Assembly: GCA_041495845.1 (NCBI GenBank)
Contig: JBGQDM010000019.1
Span: 1 to 37,392, forward strand
Source: JBGQDM01 sp041495845
GTDB taxonomy: Bacteria; Acidobacteriota; Terriglobia; Terriglobales; Acidobacteriaceae
Reading direction: 5' to 3'
Length of the DNA: 37,392 bases
The position numbers were made by a program, and so were the translations under genes. Shown piece by piece: positions 1 to 9,661 of the stretch (positions are counted from its first letter, which is position 1; the number at the start of each line of letters is the position of its first letter). Below the pieces are notes generated by a model. That model did not search any database and was not told where the DNA came from. It worked only from the letters and a program-made list of their open reading frames with translations.

Positions 1-536
1 ATGGCCAGCAAGTGGGCGGGCATGGTCAGCCGGATGGTAGACGTGAAGCGATTGATACCGTAGTTGGCCACCGGAAACCAGCGCCCGGCGTAGAAGAGGC
101 AAGTGGTGTCGTCATTGATGGACGCCAGTTTTACGCCCGGGACAGGGCTGTCATCCGCGGAGTCGAGCGTGCCTTCATATTCGAAATTCAGAAAACTTGA
201 ACTGCCCTTGGCGACTCCACCCGGCAGGGAAACGCGTACGGTCGAGTCTTGGGTGACGCGCTCAGCGGAAAGCGTCTTACCATCCGGCCCCGTGACCTTG
301 GTCGGCCGCAGGGCGTTATGCAGTTCGAAAGTGGCGACGCTGAGGTCTTCCATCGCGGTGAATGCAACCTTAGCTTTGGCGGTGATCTTGTGCGCGCGCG
401 GGTTCAGTTCGGCGTCGATTTCGTAGCTGTCGACGCGCAGCCGGATTTTTTCGGCGCCGAACAGCAGGGAAGACCCAACCAGAGAAAGGAAAACGGAGAG
501 CACAAAGGCTCGCCACGGCAGCCGGGAAAAGAACAT
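1..536 (-). CDS. M1-family aminopeptidase-like protein, N-terminal part (runs off the window)
   Basis: Open frame with no stop, running off the left edge of the window, so only the first 178 residues are visible. It starts at an ATG with GGAG 9 nt upstream. A hydrophobic signal segment (about residues 8-27, ending near FGAEKIR) predicts export. The mature part (KIRLRVDSYEIDAEL, then AKVAFTAMEDLSV, FEYEGTL and a Cys-Leu-Phe-Tyr-Ala-Gly-Arg-Trp-Phe-Pro segment) resembles the beta-rich N-terminal domain of M1 zinc aminopeptidases, where substrate-binding loops sit. The HExxH zinc site would lie in the unseen part, so catalytic competence cannot be judged. It is co-oriented with lpxB and starts 87 bp after the lpxB stop. 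The family call rests on N-domain pattern only; a non-peptidase homologue with the same fold is possible. Confidence 0.6.
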   Translation of the reverse strand, partial: MFFSRLPWRAFVLSVFLSLVGSSLLFGAEKIRLRVDSYEIDAELNPRAHKITAKAKVAFTAMEDLSVATFELHNALRPTKVTGPDGKTLSAERVTQDSTVRVSLPGGVAKGSSSFLNFEYEGTLDSADDSPVPGVKLASINDDTTCLFYAGRWFPVANYGINRFTSTIRLTMPAHLLA

Positions 537-623
537 GCGGAAGGTCTCCAGTAGATCAGATGTCAATTTTGGCCGAAAAGATGCGTCGAGGACAAGGCCC
601 GAGGCCAGGCCCCCTGAAATCGG

Positions 624-1775
624 TTAAGTATCGGTCGCCGGCAGCAGCCGCAAGATCAACTCGGCAGCGCGGTCCGCGGCGGTGGAACTCGCGGGCAGCG
701 CGGGGTTGTGTAACCGAGCGCGCACCCGAGCGAAGCCTTCGAGCATGGCAGTCCGTGCTGCGCCGTCGGCCAGCAGCGGAGCGAGCTCGCGCTGAATTTT
801 CGCGGCAGTGAAATCATGCTGCACCAGTTCGGGAACCACGTGCTCGCCGGCAATGAGGTTCACCATACAGAAATGCAGGACCTTGATGCGCCAGCGGCCG
901 AGCGCGTAAGTGAGGCCGGAGACGCGATAGACCATGACGAAAGGCGTGTTCATCAGTGCGGCTTCCACGGTGGCGGTTCCGCTGGCCACGATGGCGGCGC
1001 GGGAGTGAAACAGCGCCGGGCGCGATTCCGGGACGAGGCAAATATTTCTCGCGGCGCCGAGTTGTGCTGCCAGAAATGCCCGGTCCAGCGTGGGTGCGAC
1101 GGGAAGAACCAGTTCGTGCGCCGCGCCGAGGCCATCCACCGCTCGCAGCATCTCGGGCAGATTCATCAAGACTTCTTTGCGGCGGCTGCCGGGCATGAGC
1201 GTGATCCAATGTTTTGCCGGATCAAGACCATGCCGGGCGGCGAAATCTTCCCGCGTGACCGTCGGCGGAGGAATGTCCGCCAGCGGATGGCCGACGAAAG
1301 TTGTTTCCACACCGCGCTCGCGGAAGAATGTTTCTTCGAAAGGAAAAATTACCAACGCCAGCTTGACGTACTTGCGCAGCAGCCGTACCCGCCCTTGGCG
1401 CCACGCCCAGAATTGCGGGCAGACATAGTAGACGACGGGAATGTCGCGCTTGCGCATCTGGCGAGCTACACGCCAGTTGAAGGCGGGTGAATCAATGACC
1501 ACGGTGAGAGCGGGCCGGCCGGCATCGGCGGCGGCGATCAGGTGCTTGAAGCGACGATAAATCTTGGGCAGGTGGCTGAGAATTTCGGTGATGCCGACGA
1601 CCGCCAGGTCGCTTGCATCCACTACCGTGTCGCAGCCGGCGGCGCGCATCCTCTCGCCGCCCACGCCAAAAAACTCCAAGGCCGGCTGGCGCAGCCGCAG
1701 CGCCTCGATCAATTGCGCGCCGTACATTTCACCGGAGGCCTCGCCGGCCGAGATCAGAATGCGCGCGTGCGACAA
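624..1775 (-). CDS. lpxB: Lipid-A-disaccharide synthase
   Basis: LpxB (GT19) condenses UDP-2,3-diacylglucosamine with lipid X to form the lipid A disaccharide at the inner membrane. The protein (about 383 aa, normal length) opens with ARILISAGEASGEMYG, the family signature. It keeps the VVIDSPAFN segment that carries the general-base Asp, and LMPGSRRKEV, which holds the conserved Arg. The usual Gly-Asp of the N-terminal signature is Gly-Glu here. The start chosen is a TTG 4 nt after the upstream CNNM/CorC stop, with GGGAG 9 nt before it; another in-frame TTG at 1811 would overlap that gene. The gene implies a Gram-negative outer membrane with lipid A. Co-transcription with the upstream gene is likely from the 4-nt gap. 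Confidence in function is high, in the start moderate. Confidence 0.93.
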   Translation of the reverse strand: MSHARILISAGEASGEMYGAQLIEALRLRQPALEFFGVGGERMRAAGCDTVVDASDLAVVGITEILSHLPKIYRRFKHLIAAADAGRPALTVVIDSPAFNWRVARQMRKRDIPVVYYVCPQFWAWRQGRVRLLRKYVKLALVIFPFEETFFRERGVETTFVGHPLADIPPPTVTREDFAARHGLDPAKHWITLMPGSRRKEVLMNLPEMLRAVDGLGAAHELVLPVAPTLDRAFLAAQLGAARNICLVPESRPALFHSRAAIVASGTATVEAALMNTPFVMVYRVSGLTYALGRWRIKVLHFCMVNLIAGEHVVPELVQHDFTAAKIQRELAPLLADGAARTAMLEGFARVRARLHNPALPASSTAADRAAELILRLLPATDT

Positions 1776-1779
1776 ACGG

Positions 1780-3144
1780 TTAGTCTCCCGCCTGGCGCAC
1801 TGCGGGCGCAATGTTTTCCACTTTTACTTTCGCGATGCGGTGGCCTTCCATTTCCTCAACCGTGAAGCGGTGGCCTCCGTAATTGTAGGAGTCGCCGGGG
1901 CTGGGAATCTTCTGCATCTGCGCCAGCACAAACCCGGCCAACGTTTCAAACCCGGCTTCGCGCGGTAGCAAAATTTCGTATTCGCTTTCCAAGTCGCGGA
2001 CCCCCGTGGCGCCGTCCAGCACCAGTGCGCCGCTGGCATCGAACCCCGGTTCCTCCATGTCCGCGTCGAACTCGTCCTGCATCTCCCCCACCAATTGCGC
2101 CAGGATGTCCTCCACCGTGATCACGCCGGCGGTGGAACCGAATTCGTCTACCACTACGGCGAGATGCCGCTGGCGCTCTTTGAACTCGGTGAGCAACTCG
2201 AGCAGCACCTTGGTTTCCGGCACCACCAGCACGTTGCGCATGATGCGGGAGATCGGCATCCGCGCCAGCCGCGCACTCGTGGAGTGGCTCGGGGAGAGGC
2301 TGAGGCGCAGGCGGACCCACCGCATCAGGTCGCGTACGTATAAGACACCGACAATGTGCTCTGTCCCACGTTGCGGGTCGTAGACCGGGATGCGGGAGTG
2401 GCTGCTGCCCGCAGCGCGGGCCAGCGCTCCATCAAGAGTGAGATCAGAAGGAAGCGAAAAAATGTCCGGCCGCGGCACCATGACCTCACGTGCGGTGATG
2501 TTCTCCAACTCCAGCGTGCGATGGATCATGTCTTCCTGGAGTTCGGGAATCTGGCCAAAGCGGCGGCTGGCCGTGACGATCAGTTTCAACTCGTCGGGAG
2601 AATGGATGGCGCCCTTACGCAGCTCTGCCGACCCGAAAATCCGCAGCACTACCCCCGCAGATTTCTGCATGAAAAACAGAAACGGGCTGCCCAGAGTCAG
2701 AAAGACTTCCATGGGCGCGGCGACGGCCAGGGCCACGCGTTCTGCCTGTTGCAGGGCCACGGTCTTCGGCACCAGTTCTCCGAGGATGACGTGCATATAG
2801 GAGATCAGGCAGAAGGCCACGCCGATGGCGATGGCGTGGGCATAGAGGCCGGCGTGAGGAATGCGGCCGATCGAGTGTTCGAACATGCGCGCCAGAATGG
2901 GCTCGCCCACCCACCCCAGGGTCAGACTGGTGAGCGTAATGCCGAACTGCACCCCGTTGACCACGTCATCCAGACGCTGGTGGAGACGTTGCACGGTGCG
3001 CGCCCCGATGCGGCGGGCTTCGATGAGCTGCAGGATGCGGGTCTCGCGCACGCTAACCAGGGAAAACTCGGCAGCGGCGAAGAACGCGTTGGCAGCCACG
3101 AGCAGCAGGATCAGGAACACCCGTAGCAGCACATAGGTGACCAT
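1780..3144 (-). CDS. CNNM/CorC (TlyC-type) membrane protein with CBS pair
   Basis: A 454-residue protein of the CNNM/CorC family, often misnamed hemolysin and linked to Mg2+/Co2+ transport. Residues 1-180 form the DUF21/CNNM membrane domain with about four hydrophobic segments (the first at residues 3-28). Two CBS motifs follow: VMVPRPDIFSLP near 215 and the block from ISRIMRNVLVVPE through VVDEFGSTAGVITVEDILAQLVGEMQDE near 300-360. The C-terminal CorC_HlyC domain ends at EEMEGHRIAKVKVE. It stands first in a likely operon with lpxB. A second protein of the same architecture is encoded at 25137-26432, inside the ybeY-era string. The substrate cannot be read from sequence. The ATG start is followed directly by a transmembrane segment and fits. 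Confidence 0.9.
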   Translation of the reverse strand: MVTYVLLRVFLILLLVAANAFFAAAEFSLVSVRETRILQLIEARRIGARTVQRLHQRLDDVVNGVQFGITLTSLTLGWVGEPILARMFEHSIGRIPHAGLYAHAIAIGVAFCLISYMHVILGELVPKTVALQQAERVALAVAAPMEVFLTLGSPFLFFMQKSAGVVLRIFGSAELRKGAIHSPDELKLIVTASRRFGQIPELQEDMIHRTLELENITAREVMVPRPDIFSLPSDLTLDGALARAAGSSHSRIPVYDPQRGTEHIVGVLYVRDLMRWVRLRLSLSPSHSTSARLARMPISRIMRNVLVVPETKVLLELLTEFKERQRHLAVVVDEFGSTAGVITVEDILAQLVGEMQDEFDADMEEPGFDASGALVLDGATGVRDLESEYEILLPREAGFETLAGFVLAQMQKIPSPGDSYNYGGHRFTVEEMEGHRIAKVKVENIAPAVRQAGD

Positions 3145-3154
3145 CGGTGGGCTA

Positions 3155-3163
3155 ATTCTAACA
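3155..3163 (-). promoter_or_regulatory. Extended -10-like element before the CNNM/CorC gene
   Basis: The minus strand reads TG-T-TAGAAT, an extended -10 form (TGnTATAAT, 5 of 6 in the hexamer), ending 10 nt before the ATG at 3144. No good -35 is seen. If used, the 5' leader would be only a few bases long. Assigned from sequence pattern alone. Confidence 0.35.
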
Positions 3164-3369
3164 TTCCAAAGGTGCTAGTCGCCGAGCGGGTTAAGCGCGT
3201 GTGAACCTCCCCCTCCCGATCACATTTTGCTGGGTGCGCGGTCTAACCCGCAGCCACGGTTGTTCCCGTGGGCCGACGATCCAGCGCAACAATGCCGGAA
3301 CAAACGGTTGGCAGGCTGCGTAACGTCTCACAGGAGCCCGGTAGCCCGGGCTTTCGGCGGGAGGTTCTT

Positions 3370-4578
3370 GTGGCAAACGGAAATGGCAAGAAGAAACGCA
3401 ATTGGCTGCTTTGGGGTGGCATCGGGGTTGGTGCATTGCTCCTTTGCGGCGTCGCCCTGTATGCGGTGACCAGCGGCGGGACGAAGATTGATCCGTCCAA
3501 GCTGGCCAAGGTGGAACGGCAGGATTTGGCGAAAAGTGTGGTCGCCACCGGCAAGGTGGAGCCGATCACCCGCGTGGAAGTGAAGTCCAAGGCCAGCGGA
3601 ATTGTGAAGCGCCTGCACGTGGATGCGGGCGATCGGGTGAAAGCCGGGCAAGTGCTGGTGGAACTGGATCGGGAAGAAATTTCGGCGCGAGTCTCGCAGG
3701 CCCGCGCCCAGTTACAGGCTGCTGAGGCCAGCTCGAAAGCAGCCATGGCAGACCTCGAGCGCGCCAAGGTGGATGCCGAAGGGCCAGAGGTCCCATTGTT
3801 GAAGCGGGCTTACGTGCGGGCGCAGGAGATGGCCAAGCAGGGTGTCGTTTCCGTCTCCGCCCTCGACGAGGCGCAGAAAAATTACGAGCTTTCTCTGAAC
3901 AAGCAGAACGTCGCCAAGGCCCAACTCCTGGTCAACAAGGCCCGGATGGCGCAGGCGGAAGCCCAGGTGGAACAAGATCGCGCCAACCTGAAACAGCTCG
4001 AAGAGCAGCTCAGTTACACCACCATTGCCGCCCCCATGGACGGTATCGTGCTCTCACGCGGCGTGGAAGTGGGCGATGCCGTGAGCTCCATTCTGGTGCT
4101 CGGCTCCTCCGCCACCCTCATCATGACGCTGGGCGATACCAGCGAGGTCTACGTCAAAGGCAAGGTGGATGAAAGCGACATCGGCAAGGTCTATCTCGGA
4201 CAGCCGGCGCGCATCAAGGTGGAATCGTTCAAGGACAAATCCTTTACCGGCAAGGTAACCAAGATCTCGCCCATGGGCGTGGAGAAGGACAACGTCACCA
4301 CGTTCGAAGTGAGGGTCTCCATCAACAATCCGGGTGGCGAGCTCAAAGCCGCGATGACCGCCAATGCCGAGATCATTCTGGAAGAGCGCCCGAACGTGCT
4401 GCAAATTCCGGAAGGCGCGATTGTCTACGACAAGGATCGCAAGACCTCAGTCGAGGTTCCCGACGAGAAGGGAAAAGACGGCAAGCGGAAGGTGTCGGTG
4501 ACTGTTGGCATCTCCAACGGAGCCAAGACAGAATTGCTAAGCGGCCTGCAGGAAGGGGAGCAGGTGGTTTTGCAGTAA
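3370..4578 (+). CDS. Periplasmic adaptor subunit (HlyD/MacA-like)
   Basis: A 402-residue membrane fusion protein that would link an inner-membrane ABC or RND transporter to an outer-membrane channel. The N-terminus has a basic stretch and one membrane anchor (LLWGGIGVGALLLCGVALYAV). A biotinyl-lipoyl half follows (VVATGKVEPITRVEVKSKAS), then an Ala/Gln/Lys-rich coiled-coil hairpin (about residues 110-215), then the second lipoyl half (YTTIAAPMDGIVLSRGVEVG) and a beta-barrel part. The start is a GTG at 3370, with GGGAGG 5 nt upstream; an upstream in-frame start at 3268 would add 34 residues unlike a signal sequence. It heads a run of four same-strand genes with two MacB-like permeases. That points to a MacA-type role, but no MacB ATPase domain is encoded here. 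Confidence 0.88.
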   Translation: MANGNGKKKRNWLLWGGIGVGALLLCGVALYAVTSGGTKIDPSKLAKVERQDLAKSVVATGKVEPITRVEVKSKASGIVKRLHVDAGDRVKAGQVLVELDREEISARVSQARAQLQAAEASSKAAMADLERAKVDAEGPEVPLLKRAYVRAQEMAKQGVVSVSALDEAQKNYELSLNKQNVAKAQLLVNKARMAQAEAQVEQDRANLKQLEEQLSYTTIAAPMDGIVLSRGVEVGDAVSSILVLGSSATLIMTLGDTSEVYVKGKVDESDIGKVYLGQPARIKVESFKDKSFTGKVTKISPMGVEKDNVTTFEVRVSINNPGGELKAAMTANAEIILEERPNVLQIPEGAIVYDKDRKTSVEVPDEKGKDGKRKVSVTVGISNGAKTELLSGLQEGEQVVLQ

Positions 4579-4599
4579 CGGCGCCGCAGCGCTTTTTTG

Positions 4600-5853
4600 A
4601 TGAACCTCCGCGAGACAATCCGGCAAACTCTGGAAACCTTCCGGGCGCACAAACTGCGCAGCTTCCTCACCATGTTCGGGATCATCTGGGGAATTGCCTC
4701 GGTGATCATTTTGGTGGGCTTGGGTCGAGGCTTCAGCGCTGACCAGACGAAGCGCATGCGCACCCTGGGCAAGGACCTGGTCATTGTCTGGGGTGGACGC
4801 ACCAGCACTCAGGTGGGGGGGCGCGCGGCGGGGCGGGAGATCACGCTCAATGTTGATGATGCGCGACTCATTCGCGACGAATGCTACAACGTGCGCAACG
4901 TCAGCCCCGAGCTGCGCGCGACCGTGCCGGAGGTGAGCGCCTTCAATTCAGCGGCGCGTTCGGTGGTAGGCATGTGGCCCGCCTATCAGGACTTCCGGGC
5001 GCTGAATCTCGCGGAAGGCAGGCTGATCACTGAGGTCGACGAGCGCGAGGGCCACCGCGTGGTGGTGCTGGGATCGGCGGCGCGCGACCAGCTCTTCAGC
5101 GGGCAACCGTCGGTCGGCGCTCAGATCTCCATCAAAGGCGTTCCCTACACCGTGGTGGGCACGCTGGAAAAGAAAAAGCAAAATTCAAACTACAGCGGGC
5201 CCGACAACGACGTGTTGTTTGCTCCTTACTCCGCCGTAGCCCGCGATTTTCCTCCTCCCGCCAAGGCCGGAATCACGCGGGGCTGGTTGGACAACATCGT
5301 ATTTGAGGTCGCCAATCCCGCTGAGCATCAACAGGCGGTGCAGCAAGTGCGCGGCGCGCTCGGCCGCATGCATCACTTCGATCCGAGGGATGAAGACGCA
5401 CTCTTTGTCTGGGACACGATGCGCGGAGCGCAACAGCTCAAGGCCGTCTTCGACGTGATCACTCTGTTTTTTGGATGTGTGGCCGTCATGACTCTGTGCC
5501 TGGGAGGGATCGGCGTCATGAACATCATGCTGGTGTCGGTGACCGAGCGCACGCGGGAAATTGGTGTACGCAAGGCGTTGGGCGCGACCCGGCGCGACAT
5601 TCTGGCCCAGTTTTTTGCCGAGTCCGTTCTTCTGACCACGGTCAGCGGGTTGCTGGGTTTTATCTCCGGCACCGGCCTCTGCCTGGCATTGGGGGCGTTG
5701 CCGCTGCCTGATTTCGTTCCCAAACCTCTGGTGTCCACGACTTCCATCGTGGCCTCCATCCTCACCCTTTCGCTCATCACCTTTACGGCGGGCATGTATC
5801 CGGCGCGACGCGCTTCGGAAATGACGCCGGTGGAGTCGTTGCGCTATGAATAA
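4600..5853 (+). CDS. ABC transporter permease, MacB/FtsX type (first copy)
   Basis: A 417-residue MacB_PCD plus FtsX permease. It begins NLRETIRQTLETFRAHKLRSFLTMFGIIWG, the typical amphipathic lead and first transmembrane helix. A large periplasmic domain (about residues 45-270) follows, then three C-terminal helices with the conserved GGIGVMNIMLVSVTERTREIGVRKALGA segment that contacts the ATPase. The nucleotide-binding domain fused to E. coli MacB is absent, so an ATPase must be supplied from elsewhere. The ATG at 4600 is preferred to an overlapping TTG at 4597. The gap from the adaptor gene is 21 bp, and the last 8 bases overlap the DUF4097 gene, implying one transcript. The second permease (6788-8044) is a clear paralogue of nearly equal length. 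Confidence 0.9.
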   Translation: MNLRETIRQTLETFRAHKLRSFLTMFGIIWGIASVIILVGLGRGFSADQTKRMRTLGKDLVIVWGGRTSTQVGGRAAGREITLNVDDARLIRDECYNVRNVSPELRATVPEVSAFNSAARSVVGMWPAYQDFRALNLAEGRLITEVDEREGHRVVVLGSAARDQLFSGQPSVGAQISIKGVPYTVVGTLEKKKQNSNYSGPDNDVLFAPYSAVARDFPPPAKAGITRGWLDNIVFEVANPAEHQQAVQQVRGALGRMHHFDPRDEDALFVWDTMRGAQQLKAVFDVITLFFGCVAVMTLCLGGIGVMNIMLVSVTERTREIGVRKALGATRRDILAQFFAESVLLTTVSGLLGFISGTGLCLALGALPLPDFVPKPLVSTTSIVASILTLSLITFTAGMYPARRASEMTPVESLRYE

Positions 5854-6775
5854 GCTGAAACGCTTCTCGTTGTCTTCTGGACTGGCCCTGGTCGCCCTGC
5901 TCTGTACTGGCGCTCTGGGCCACGCCCGCGTGGTCGGTACCTTCGACCGGACACTCACCGTGAACGGGCCGGTAGACCTGGAAGTCTTCACCCACTCCGG
6001 CGACATCACCGTCCGCAGCGGCCCAGCGGGTGCGGTGACCATTCACGGCATCATCCATGCCGAGGCCTTCTGGTTCAGCACAAATCGCGACAGCGATGTG
6101 CAGGCCCTGCAAAAGGACCCGCCCATCCATCAGACCGGGAATAGCGTGCGCATTGACTATGTCAACCTGCACAACATCGCGGTGGACTACGAGATTACTG
6201 TGCCCACTGAGACTTCCCTGCGTTCGCACACGGGCTCTGGCGATCAGAACGTCGACGGCTTAAAGGGCAGGATTGAACTGGAAGCGGGCTCGGGCGACCT
6301 CCGGCTTACCCGCGTCACCGGAGAGATGCGCTTCCGTACGGGCTCCGGCAATGTGACCGGCCGGGAACTGGCCGGTCCGCTGCAAGCCACGGCGGGCAGC
6401 GGCGATTTGGAGATCGAAGAGACCGGTGTGGGCGATGTGGAGATTCATACCGGGTCCGGCAATATTCAGCTGCGCGGTGTGAAAGGTGGACTGCGCGCCG
6501 AAGCGGGCAGCGGTGATATCACCGCCGATGGGCAGCTGAAAGGCGGCTGGCAGATTCGCACCGGCTCCGGCGATGTGCAGATGAAGGTCCCCTCCGACAC
6601 CGGGTTCGATGTCGACATCTCAACCAGTTCCGGCGAAGTCAGCGTGGATCGTCCCGTGACCATGGTTGTGCAGGGCAGGGTGATGGACGGCCACAAGGAA
6701 GTGAAAGGGAAAGTGGGCAGTGGCGGGCCGCTGCTCTCTGTCCACACCGGCTCGGGCGATGTCTCTCTCCGCTAA
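5846..6775 (+). CDS. Secreted DUF4097-family beta-strand repeat protein
   Basis: A 309-residue exported protein with a signal peptide (LALVALLCTGALGHA, cut expected near residue 27). The mature part is a run of short beta repeats, each carrying a Gly-Ser-Gly-Asp/Asn turn (TGSGD, AGSGD, TGSGN). At least ten copies are spaced about 15-20 residues apart from residue 130 to the end. This is the right-handed beta-helix-like pattern of DUF4097, a family often called putative adhesin; its biochemical role is unknown. The start overlaps the end of the first permease gene by 8 bases, and the second permease starts 12 bp after the stop, so it is embedded in the transporter operon. A periplasmic partner or cargo of the transporter is one possible role; this is inference. 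Confidence 0.85.
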   Translation: MNKLKRFSLSSGLALVALLCTGALGHARVVGTFDRTLTVNGPVDLEVFTHSGDITVRSGPAGAVTIHGIIHAEAFWFSTNRDSDVQALQKDPPIHQTGNSVRIDYVNLHNIAVDYEITVPTETSLRSHTGSGDQNVDGLKGRIELEAGSGDLRLTRVTGEMRFRTGSGNVTGRELAGPLQATAGSGDLEIEETGVGDVEIHTGSGNIQLRGVKGGLRAEAGSGDITADGQLKGGWQIRTGSGDVQMKVPSDTGFDVDISTSSGEVSVDRPVTMVVQGRVMDGHKEVKGKVGSGGPLLSVHTGSGDVSLR

Positions 6776-6787
6776 AGGCAGACGGCA

Positions 6788-8044
<1,257 letters not shown>

Positions 8045-8063
8045 CAGCCGTTACCCTCGTGCC

Positions 8064-8092
8064 TTGACGGAACCTCGCATTAGAAGTAAGTT
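8064..8092 (+). promoter_or_regulatory. Possible promoter upstream of the SAM hydrolase-like gene
   Basis: TTGACG (5 of 6 against TTGACA) is followed after 17 bp by TAAGTT, a poor -10 match. It lies in the 99-bp gap after the second permease gene. The -35 is convincing; the -10 is not. Confidence 0.28.
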
Positions 8093-8143
8093 GTTCCTTA
8101 TCAATCATTTGCAATTTTGTTCGCTACGGGGAAAGGCGAGGCT

Positions 8144-8977
8144 GTGCCAAAAAAGCCGATCATCACCCTGACCACCGACTTCGGCCTGCAAGACCATTAT
8201 GTGGGCACCATGAAGGGCGTGCTGCTGCGGGAATTTCCCGAGGTACAGATCGTCGACATCTGCCATGCCGTGCAGCCCTTTGATGTGCTGGATGGCGCTC
8301 TCACCCTGGCCGAGGCCTACCCTTATTTTCCCTCCGGCACGGTGCACCTGGTGGTGGTGGATCCGGGCGTGGGTTCGGCCCGCAAGCCCATCGCGGTGAC
8401 GACGCAGACGCAGCACTTCGTGGCGCCCGACAACGGCGTGTTGTCCCTCGTCTACGAGCGTGAAGAGCGTGCCGTGGTTCGCGAGATCACGGCCAGTCAC
8501 TATTTCCTGCAGCCGATGAGCAATACGTTCCACGGGCGCGATGTGTTTGCTCCGGTGGCGGCTGCGATCGCGCGCGGGGTGGACCCGCAAAGACTGGGGG
8601 ACGTGATCCAAGACTTCGTCCGCTTCACCGCGCCCAAGCCCAAGGTGGTGGATACCGGTGTGCTGCGCGGCGTCATCCTCAAGGCCGATCGCTTCGGCAA
8701 CCTGATTACAAATATTTCTCCGAGCGATGCGCCTTTTCTGGTCAACAACGATGGGGTGGTTTTCCGCTTGACGGCGGGCACACAGGAAATCACCAGTCTC
8801 AGGGCAAACTACGCCGAGGGTGTGCCGGGCGAAGTGTTTGCCATCTGGGGAAGTATGGGTTTACTGGAGATTGCCTCCAATCGCAGTTCCGCAGCGCGCG
8901 CCCTCGGCATCGCCAAAGGCATGGAAGTGATGCTCACGTTCGAGGGTGCGGCGGCCGCCAGCGGACAGGCGATGTAG
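8144..8977 (+). CDS. SAM hydroxide adenosyltransferase-like protein (DUF62 / chlorinase-fluorinase superfamily)
   Basis: A 277-residue member of the SAM-dependent halogenase-related DUF62 family. Most bacterial members use water to split S-adenosylmethionine into adenosine and methionine. Visible signatures are ITLTTDFGLQDHYVGTMKG at the N-terminus, VVDPGVGSARKPIAV, APDNGVLSL and TFHGRDVFAPVAAA, followed by a C-terminal beta domain with DRFGNLITNI. The Asp of TTDFG, the Arg of GSARKP and the His of TFHGRD match the Asp/Arg/His set of hydroxide-type members, so a halogenase is unlikely. Start: GTG at 8144 with AAGG 7 nt upstream; a TTG at 8117 would add 9 residues. Cellular role is unclear in this family. 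It is convergent with the small gene ending at 8986. Confidence 0.85.
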   Translation: MPKKPIITLTTDFGLQDHYVGTMKGVLLREFPEVQIVDICHAVQPFDVLDGALTLAEAYPYFPSGTVHLVVVDPGVGSARKPIAVTTQTQHFVAPDNGVLSLVYEREERAVVREITASHYFLQPMSNTFHGRDVFAPVAAAIARGVDPQRLGDVIQDFVRFTAPKPKVVDTGVLRGVILKADRFGNLITNISPSDAPFLVNNDGVVFRLTAGTQEITSLRANYAEGVPGEVFAIWGSMGLLEIASNRSSAARALGIAKGMEVMLTFEGAAAASGQAM

Positions 8978-8985
8978 GTTTAGCC

Positions 8986-9219
8986 CTACCCGCGGCGGGC
9001 ACGTGGGTGCGCGTAGCTTTCCATTTCCGCCGTCCACTTCAGAAACCGCAGCAGGTGATGCCGCTCCCGCCACAGAAATCCCCAAAATTCCAGAAACCCG
9101 ATCTGCGTCATCTTCACGCCACAGTAGGTTTCGATCCGCCACAGCAGGTAGGGGCTGCGCCAGGGTGCCAGACGATGGCCGCGCGTGGAATTCCAGAAAA
9201 AACTGAGCAAGTGCAACAT
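8986..9219 (-). CDS. Small Trp/Arg-rich conserved-looking protein
   Basis: A 77-residue open frame from ATG 9219. The product is rich in aromatic and basic residues (six Trp in 77; segments such as LSFFWNSTRGHRLAPWRSPY and EFWGFLWRERHHLLRFLKWT). It has no membrane-length apolar run and no Cys pair. Composition and the WRSPYLLWRIET / FLWRERHHLLRFLKW pattern look protein-like rather than random, and I have an impression of similar short proteins in Acidobacteriota, but I cannot name a family. An in-frame upstream start at 9288 would add 23 unlikely residues. A TATACT hexamer lies 9 nt before the ATG, so the message may be nearly leaderless. It is divergent from the TPR gene and convergent with the SAM hydrolase-like gene. 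Confidence 0.6.
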   Translation of the reverse strand: MLHLLSFFWNSTRGHRLAPWRSPYLLWRIETYCGVKMTQIGFLEFWGFLWRERHHLLRFLKWTAEMESYAHPRARRG

Positions 9220-9228
9220 TCCAGCTTG

Positions 9229-9234
9229 AGTATA
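9229..9234 (-). promoter_or_regulatory. -10-like TATACT before the small Trp-rich gene
   Basis: TATACT (5 of 6 against TATAAT) on the minus strand, 9 nt before the ATG at 9219. No -35 at the right distance. Transcription from here would start at or within a base or two of the ATG. Confidence 0.35.
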
Positions 9235-9257
9235 CGACGGAGCGTGGTCAGGGTGCG

Positions 9258-9266
9258 TGCTAGAAT
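9258..9266 (+). promoter_or_regulatory. Extended -10-like element before the TPR gene
   Basis: TG-C-TAGAAT on the plus strand, an extended -10 with 5 of 6 hexamer matches, ending 20 bp before the ATG at 9287. It supports that ATG over the GTG at 9257, which would lie upstream of the predicted RNA start. No -35 is apparent. Confidence 0.4.
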
Positions 9267-9286
9267 CCGCGCAGGTCACCCGCCGC

Positions 9287-9643
9287 ATGTCCGCTGAGAA
9301 CGCCCGCCAGACCGCAGAAGTGCACTATTTCGTCGCCCTTGATCTGGTTACCGACGGCGAACACGAGCGCGCGCTGACAGAGTACGAAAGATCTCTGGTG
9401 GCCGATCCCACCTTCACTGAAGCCATGCACGGGCTGGCTCGCGCGCTCCAGGATCTCGGCCGCCTCGACGAAGCCATCGAGGTGGCCCGGCGCATTGCCG
9501 AGATTGACCCCGATGATGTGCTCGCCTACACCAGTCTCTCCGTGCTCTATCAAAAGAAGGGAATGATTCCGGAAGCGGAAGCCGAAGGCGCCAAAGCACG
9601 GGTGCTGGGCTGGAAGGAGCAGTTGAAAAAAAGCGGACGATAG
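9287..9643 (+). CDS. Small TPR-repeat protein
   Basis: A 118-residue protein built of about three tetratricopeptide repeats: one around VHYFVALDLVTDGEHERALTEYERSLVADPTF, one around AMHGLARALQDLGRLDEAIEVARRIAEIDPDD, and a partial one ending at KKGMIPEAEAEGAKAR. TPRs bind other proteins; no catalytic domain, signal peptide or membrane segment is present, so it should be cytoplasmic. Start: ATG 9287, preferred to GTG 9257 because the extended -10 at 9258-9266 lies between them. Its 3' end faces pilR with an 18-bp gap and no visible terminator hairpin. No partner can be deduced from the neighbours. Confidence 0.85.
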   Translation: MSAENARQTAEVHYFVALDLVTDGEHERALTEYERSLVADPTFTEAMHGLARALQDLGRLDEAIEVARRIAEIDPDDVLAYTSLSVLYQKKGMIPEAEAEGAKARVLGWKEQLKKSGR

Positions 9644-9661
9644 AACGGCAGACGCCGGCGA

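Noticed and set aside
3186..3251. GCGGGTTA and TAACCCGC inverted repeat between the CNNM/CorC and adaptor genes
   Set aside because: The 8-bp arms are 50 bp apart with no T-tract and no second copy seen. Likely chance in a GC-rich spacer.
9644..9661. Terminator between the converging TPR and pilR genes
   Set aside because: The 18-bp gap has no stem of useful length and no T-run.
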